A DNA stretch of 7,502 nucleotides, taken from Actinomycetota bacterium. GTDB lineage: Bacteria; Actinomycetota; Actinomycetes; Mycobacteriales; Mycobacteriaceae. Location: assembly GCA_005789055.1 (NCBI GenBank), contig SYAA01000397.1, positions 1 through 7,502 on the forward strand, given 5' to 3'. Shown piece by piece: positions 6,158 to 7,502 of the stretch (within the stretch, counting starts at the first letter, position 1; each line of letters opens with the position of its first letter). Below the pieces are notes generated by a model that was given only the letters and a program-made list of their open reading frames with translations, was not told the origin of the DNA and ran no database searches. The position numbers and the translations under genes are program-made.

Positions 6158-6175
6158 AACAGGTTCTCGTCATCG
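6148..6175. repeat. Inverted repeat (hairpin) between methyltransferase and aldehyde dehydrogenase
   Basis: CGATGAC (6148-6154) and GTCATCG (6169-6175) are perfect 7-bp inverted arms. An inner GAA/TTC (6156-6158 with 6164-6166) can extend the stem across a small internal loop, leaving the loop ACAGG. The left arm is also the second copy of a tandem CGATGAC repeat (6141-6154) encoding the end of the methyltransferase. It may be a weak terminator for the upstream gene or a dyad operator, since the right arm reaches the expected -35 region of the downstream promoter. No U-tract follows. Confidence 0.4.
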
Positions 6176-6186
6176 CCTGAAATCGG

Positions 6187-6192
6187 TACTGT
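6187..6192 (+). promoter_or_regulatory. Putative leaderless -10 promoter for the aldehyde dehydrogenase
   Basis: TACTGT fits TANNNT and ends 7 nt before the ATG at 6200, placing the start site on the ATG itself. No Shine-Dalgarno precedes the ATG, which agrees with leaderless translation. The -35 zone (about 6164-6169, TTCTCG) is a poor match. Inference from pattern and spacing. Confidence 0.4.
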
Positions 6193-6199
6193 GGCTGCC

Positions 6200-7502
6200 A
6201 TGACGCAGACCGCCTATAAGACCGAATACGACAAGCTGTTCATCGGTGGCAAGTGGGTCGAGCCATCGACCGCCGATGTCATCGAGGTGCATTCGCCGGC
6301 CACCGGCGAGTACGTCGGCAAGGTGCCGATGGCCGCCGCCGCCGATGTCGACGCCGCCTGTGCCGCGGCCCGCAAGGCGTTCGATGAGGGCCCGTGGCCG
6401 CGGATGACGCCGCAGGAACGTCAGGCGGTGATCGGCAACGCGGTCAAACTGATCGAGGATCGCGATGACCTCTTCAAGTTTCTGCTCAAGGCCGAGACCG
6501 GCCAACCGCAGATGATCGTCGACATGATGCAGTACGGGGCGGCCATCTCGGGCCTGCAGTACTACTCCACGGCCGCGGACAAGTTCACCTGGTCGGACAT
6601 CCGCGACGGGATCTATGGCCAAACCCTGGTGCTGCGCGAGCCGATCGGCGTCGTCGGCGCGGTCGCGGCCTGGAACGTCCCACTGTTCCTGGCGTGCAAC
6701 AAACTTGGCCCGGCACTGCTCGCGGGCTGCACCATGGTGCTCAAGCCCGCCGCCGAGACCCCGCTGAGTGTCAACGCGCTCGCGGAGGTGTTCGCCGAGG
6801 CCGGGCTTCCCGAAGGCGTGCTGTCGGTGGTGCCCGGTGGTGCCGAGACCGGACGCGCACTGACCGCCAATCCCCTGGTGGACAAGTACACCTTCACCGG
6901 CAGTTCCGCGGTCGGCAAGGAGGTCGGCAAGCTGGCCGCCGAGAAACTCAAGCCCTGCACGCTGGAACTGGGTGGCAAGTCGGCGGCGATCATCCTTGAG
7001 GACGCCGACATCGACTCCACCCTGCCGATGCTGCTGTTCGCCGGCTTGATGAACTCCGGGCAGGCCTGCGTGGCGCAAACTCGGATCCTGGCTCCCCGGT
7101 CACGCTATGAGGAGATCGTCACCAAGCTCGCTGCTGCGGTGGAGGCGATGCCGGTGGGTCTGCCCGACGACCCGGGTGCTTTCATCGGGCCGCTGATCAC
7201 CGAGAAGCAGCGTGAACGCGTCGAGGGCTACATCAAGAAGGGTCAGGAGGAGGGCGCGCGACTGGTCACCGGTGGCGGGCGCCCCGAGGGCCTCGACAGC
7301 GGTTACTTCGTCTCGCCGACGGTCTTCGCCGATGTCGACAACTCCATGACCATCGCCCAGGAGGAGATCGTCGGGCCGGTGCTGTCGGTGCTCCCCTATG
7401 ACACCGAGGAGGACGCGATTCGACTCGCCACCGACTCGGCCTATGGCCTGGCCGGCAGCGTGTGGACGCCCGACAACGACAAGGCGATGCAGATCGCCTC
7501 GC
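6200..7502 (+). CDS. NAD(P)+-dependent aldehyde dehydrogenase (partial; C-terminus outside window)
   Basis: Oxidises an aldehyde to a carboxylate; 434 codons seen of an expected 480-500, so the last 50 or so residues are missing. All core ALDH features are present: AAWNVP (156-161) with oxyanion-hole N159, LKPAAETP (181-188) with cofactor-binding K182, FTGSSAVG (232-239) Rossmann turn, LELGGKS (255-261) with general base E256, NSGQAC (285-290) with nucleophile C290, and QEEIVGPV (387-394) with E389. Where many ALDHs have Phe in EEIFGP, this one has Val. No TM or signal, so cytosolic. Substrate cannot be told from sequence; it resembles Rv0223c by synteny. ATG at 6200 is preferred; an in-frame GTG at 6191 lies inside the proposed -10. 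Codirectional with the methyltransferase across 42 bp, but probably independently transcribed. Confidence 0.93.
   Translation, partial: MTQTAYKTEYDKLFIGGKWVEPSTADVIEVHSPATGEYVGKVPMAAAADVDAACAAARKAFDEGPWPRMTPQERQAVIGNAVKLIEDRDDLFKFLLKAETGQPQMIVDMMQYGAAISGLQYYSTAADKFTWSDIRDGIYGQTLVLREPIGVVGAVAAWNVPLFLACNKLGPALLAGCTMVLKPAAETPLSVNALAEVFAEAGLPEGVLSVVPGGAETGRALTANPLVDKYTFTGSSAVGKEVGKLAAEKLKPCTLELGGKSAAIILEDADIDSTLPMLLFAGLMNSGQACVAQTRILAPRSRYEEIVTKLAAAVEAMPVGLPDDPGAFIGPLITEKQRERVEGYIKKGQEEGARLVTGGGRPEGLDSGYFVSPTVFADVDNSMTIAQEEIVGPVLSVLPYDTEEDAIRLATDSAYGLAGSVWTPDNDKAMQIAS

Noticed and set aside
6170..7078. Minus-strand open frame of 302 codons opposite the aldehyde dehydrogenase
   Set aside because: Antisense to fully conserved ALDH catalytic motifs; its translation shows no domain.
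1..7502. CRISPR array, IS element, tRNA, riboswitch or phage remnant
   Set aside because: No regularly spaced repeats, terminal inverted repeats with transposase, cloverleaf-like sequence or long structured leaders were seen; all large stretches are conserved coding sequence.

Overview
The window is high-GC chromosomal DNA (about two-thirds GC by eye) from an actinobacterium of the Corynebacteriales, most likely a Mycobacterium/Mycolicibacterium. Gene content and order match what I remember of the M. tuberculosis Rv0223c-Rv0228 region: aldehyde dehydrogenase, methyltransferase, GT4 glycosyltransferase, multi-pass membrane protein, DUF3068 membrane protein and acyltransferase. That match is from memory and no search was run. 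I see no mobile elements, tRNA or rRNA genes, CRISPR arrays or prophage genes.

Layout, left to right. (1) 1-768, minus: N-terminal 256 codons of an integral-membrane acyltransferase-3 protein, cut by the window edge. (2) 769-916: a 148-bp divergent intergenic region with a possible promoter for the rightward genes. (3) 917-2110 and 2107-3792, plus: a DUF3068 double-anchored envelope protein and a polytopic GT-C-like membrane protein, overlapping by 4 nt (GTGA) and so probably translationally coupled. (4) 3783-4181 and 4187-5344, minus: a small DUF5313-type two-TM protein downstream of a GT4 glycosyltransferase, a two-gene operon with a 5-bp gap. Its tail overlaps the rightward operon by 10 bp, inside a palindrome that carries both stop codons. 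(5) 5345-5377: a 33-bp divergent promoter region. (6) 5378-6157, plus: a SAM-dependent class I methyltransferase. (7) 6200-7502, plus: a NAD(P)+ aldehyde dehydrogenase, cut by the right edge with 434 residues visible.

Functionally, genes 1-6 look like a cell-envelope assembly locus of mycolic-acid bacteria. From memory of work in Corynebacterium glutamicum and M. smegmatis, the acyltransferase corresponds to TmaT (acetylation of trehalose monomycolate before export), the DUF3068 protein is needed for lipomannan maturation and LAM synthesis, and the methyltransferase corresponds to MtrP (trehalose mycolate transport). The GT-C-like protein, the GT4 enzyme and the DUF5313 protein have no firmly assigned substrate that I know of and are the most interesting unknowns. 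The aldehyde dehydrogenase has its own apparent leaderless promoter and looks metabolically separate.
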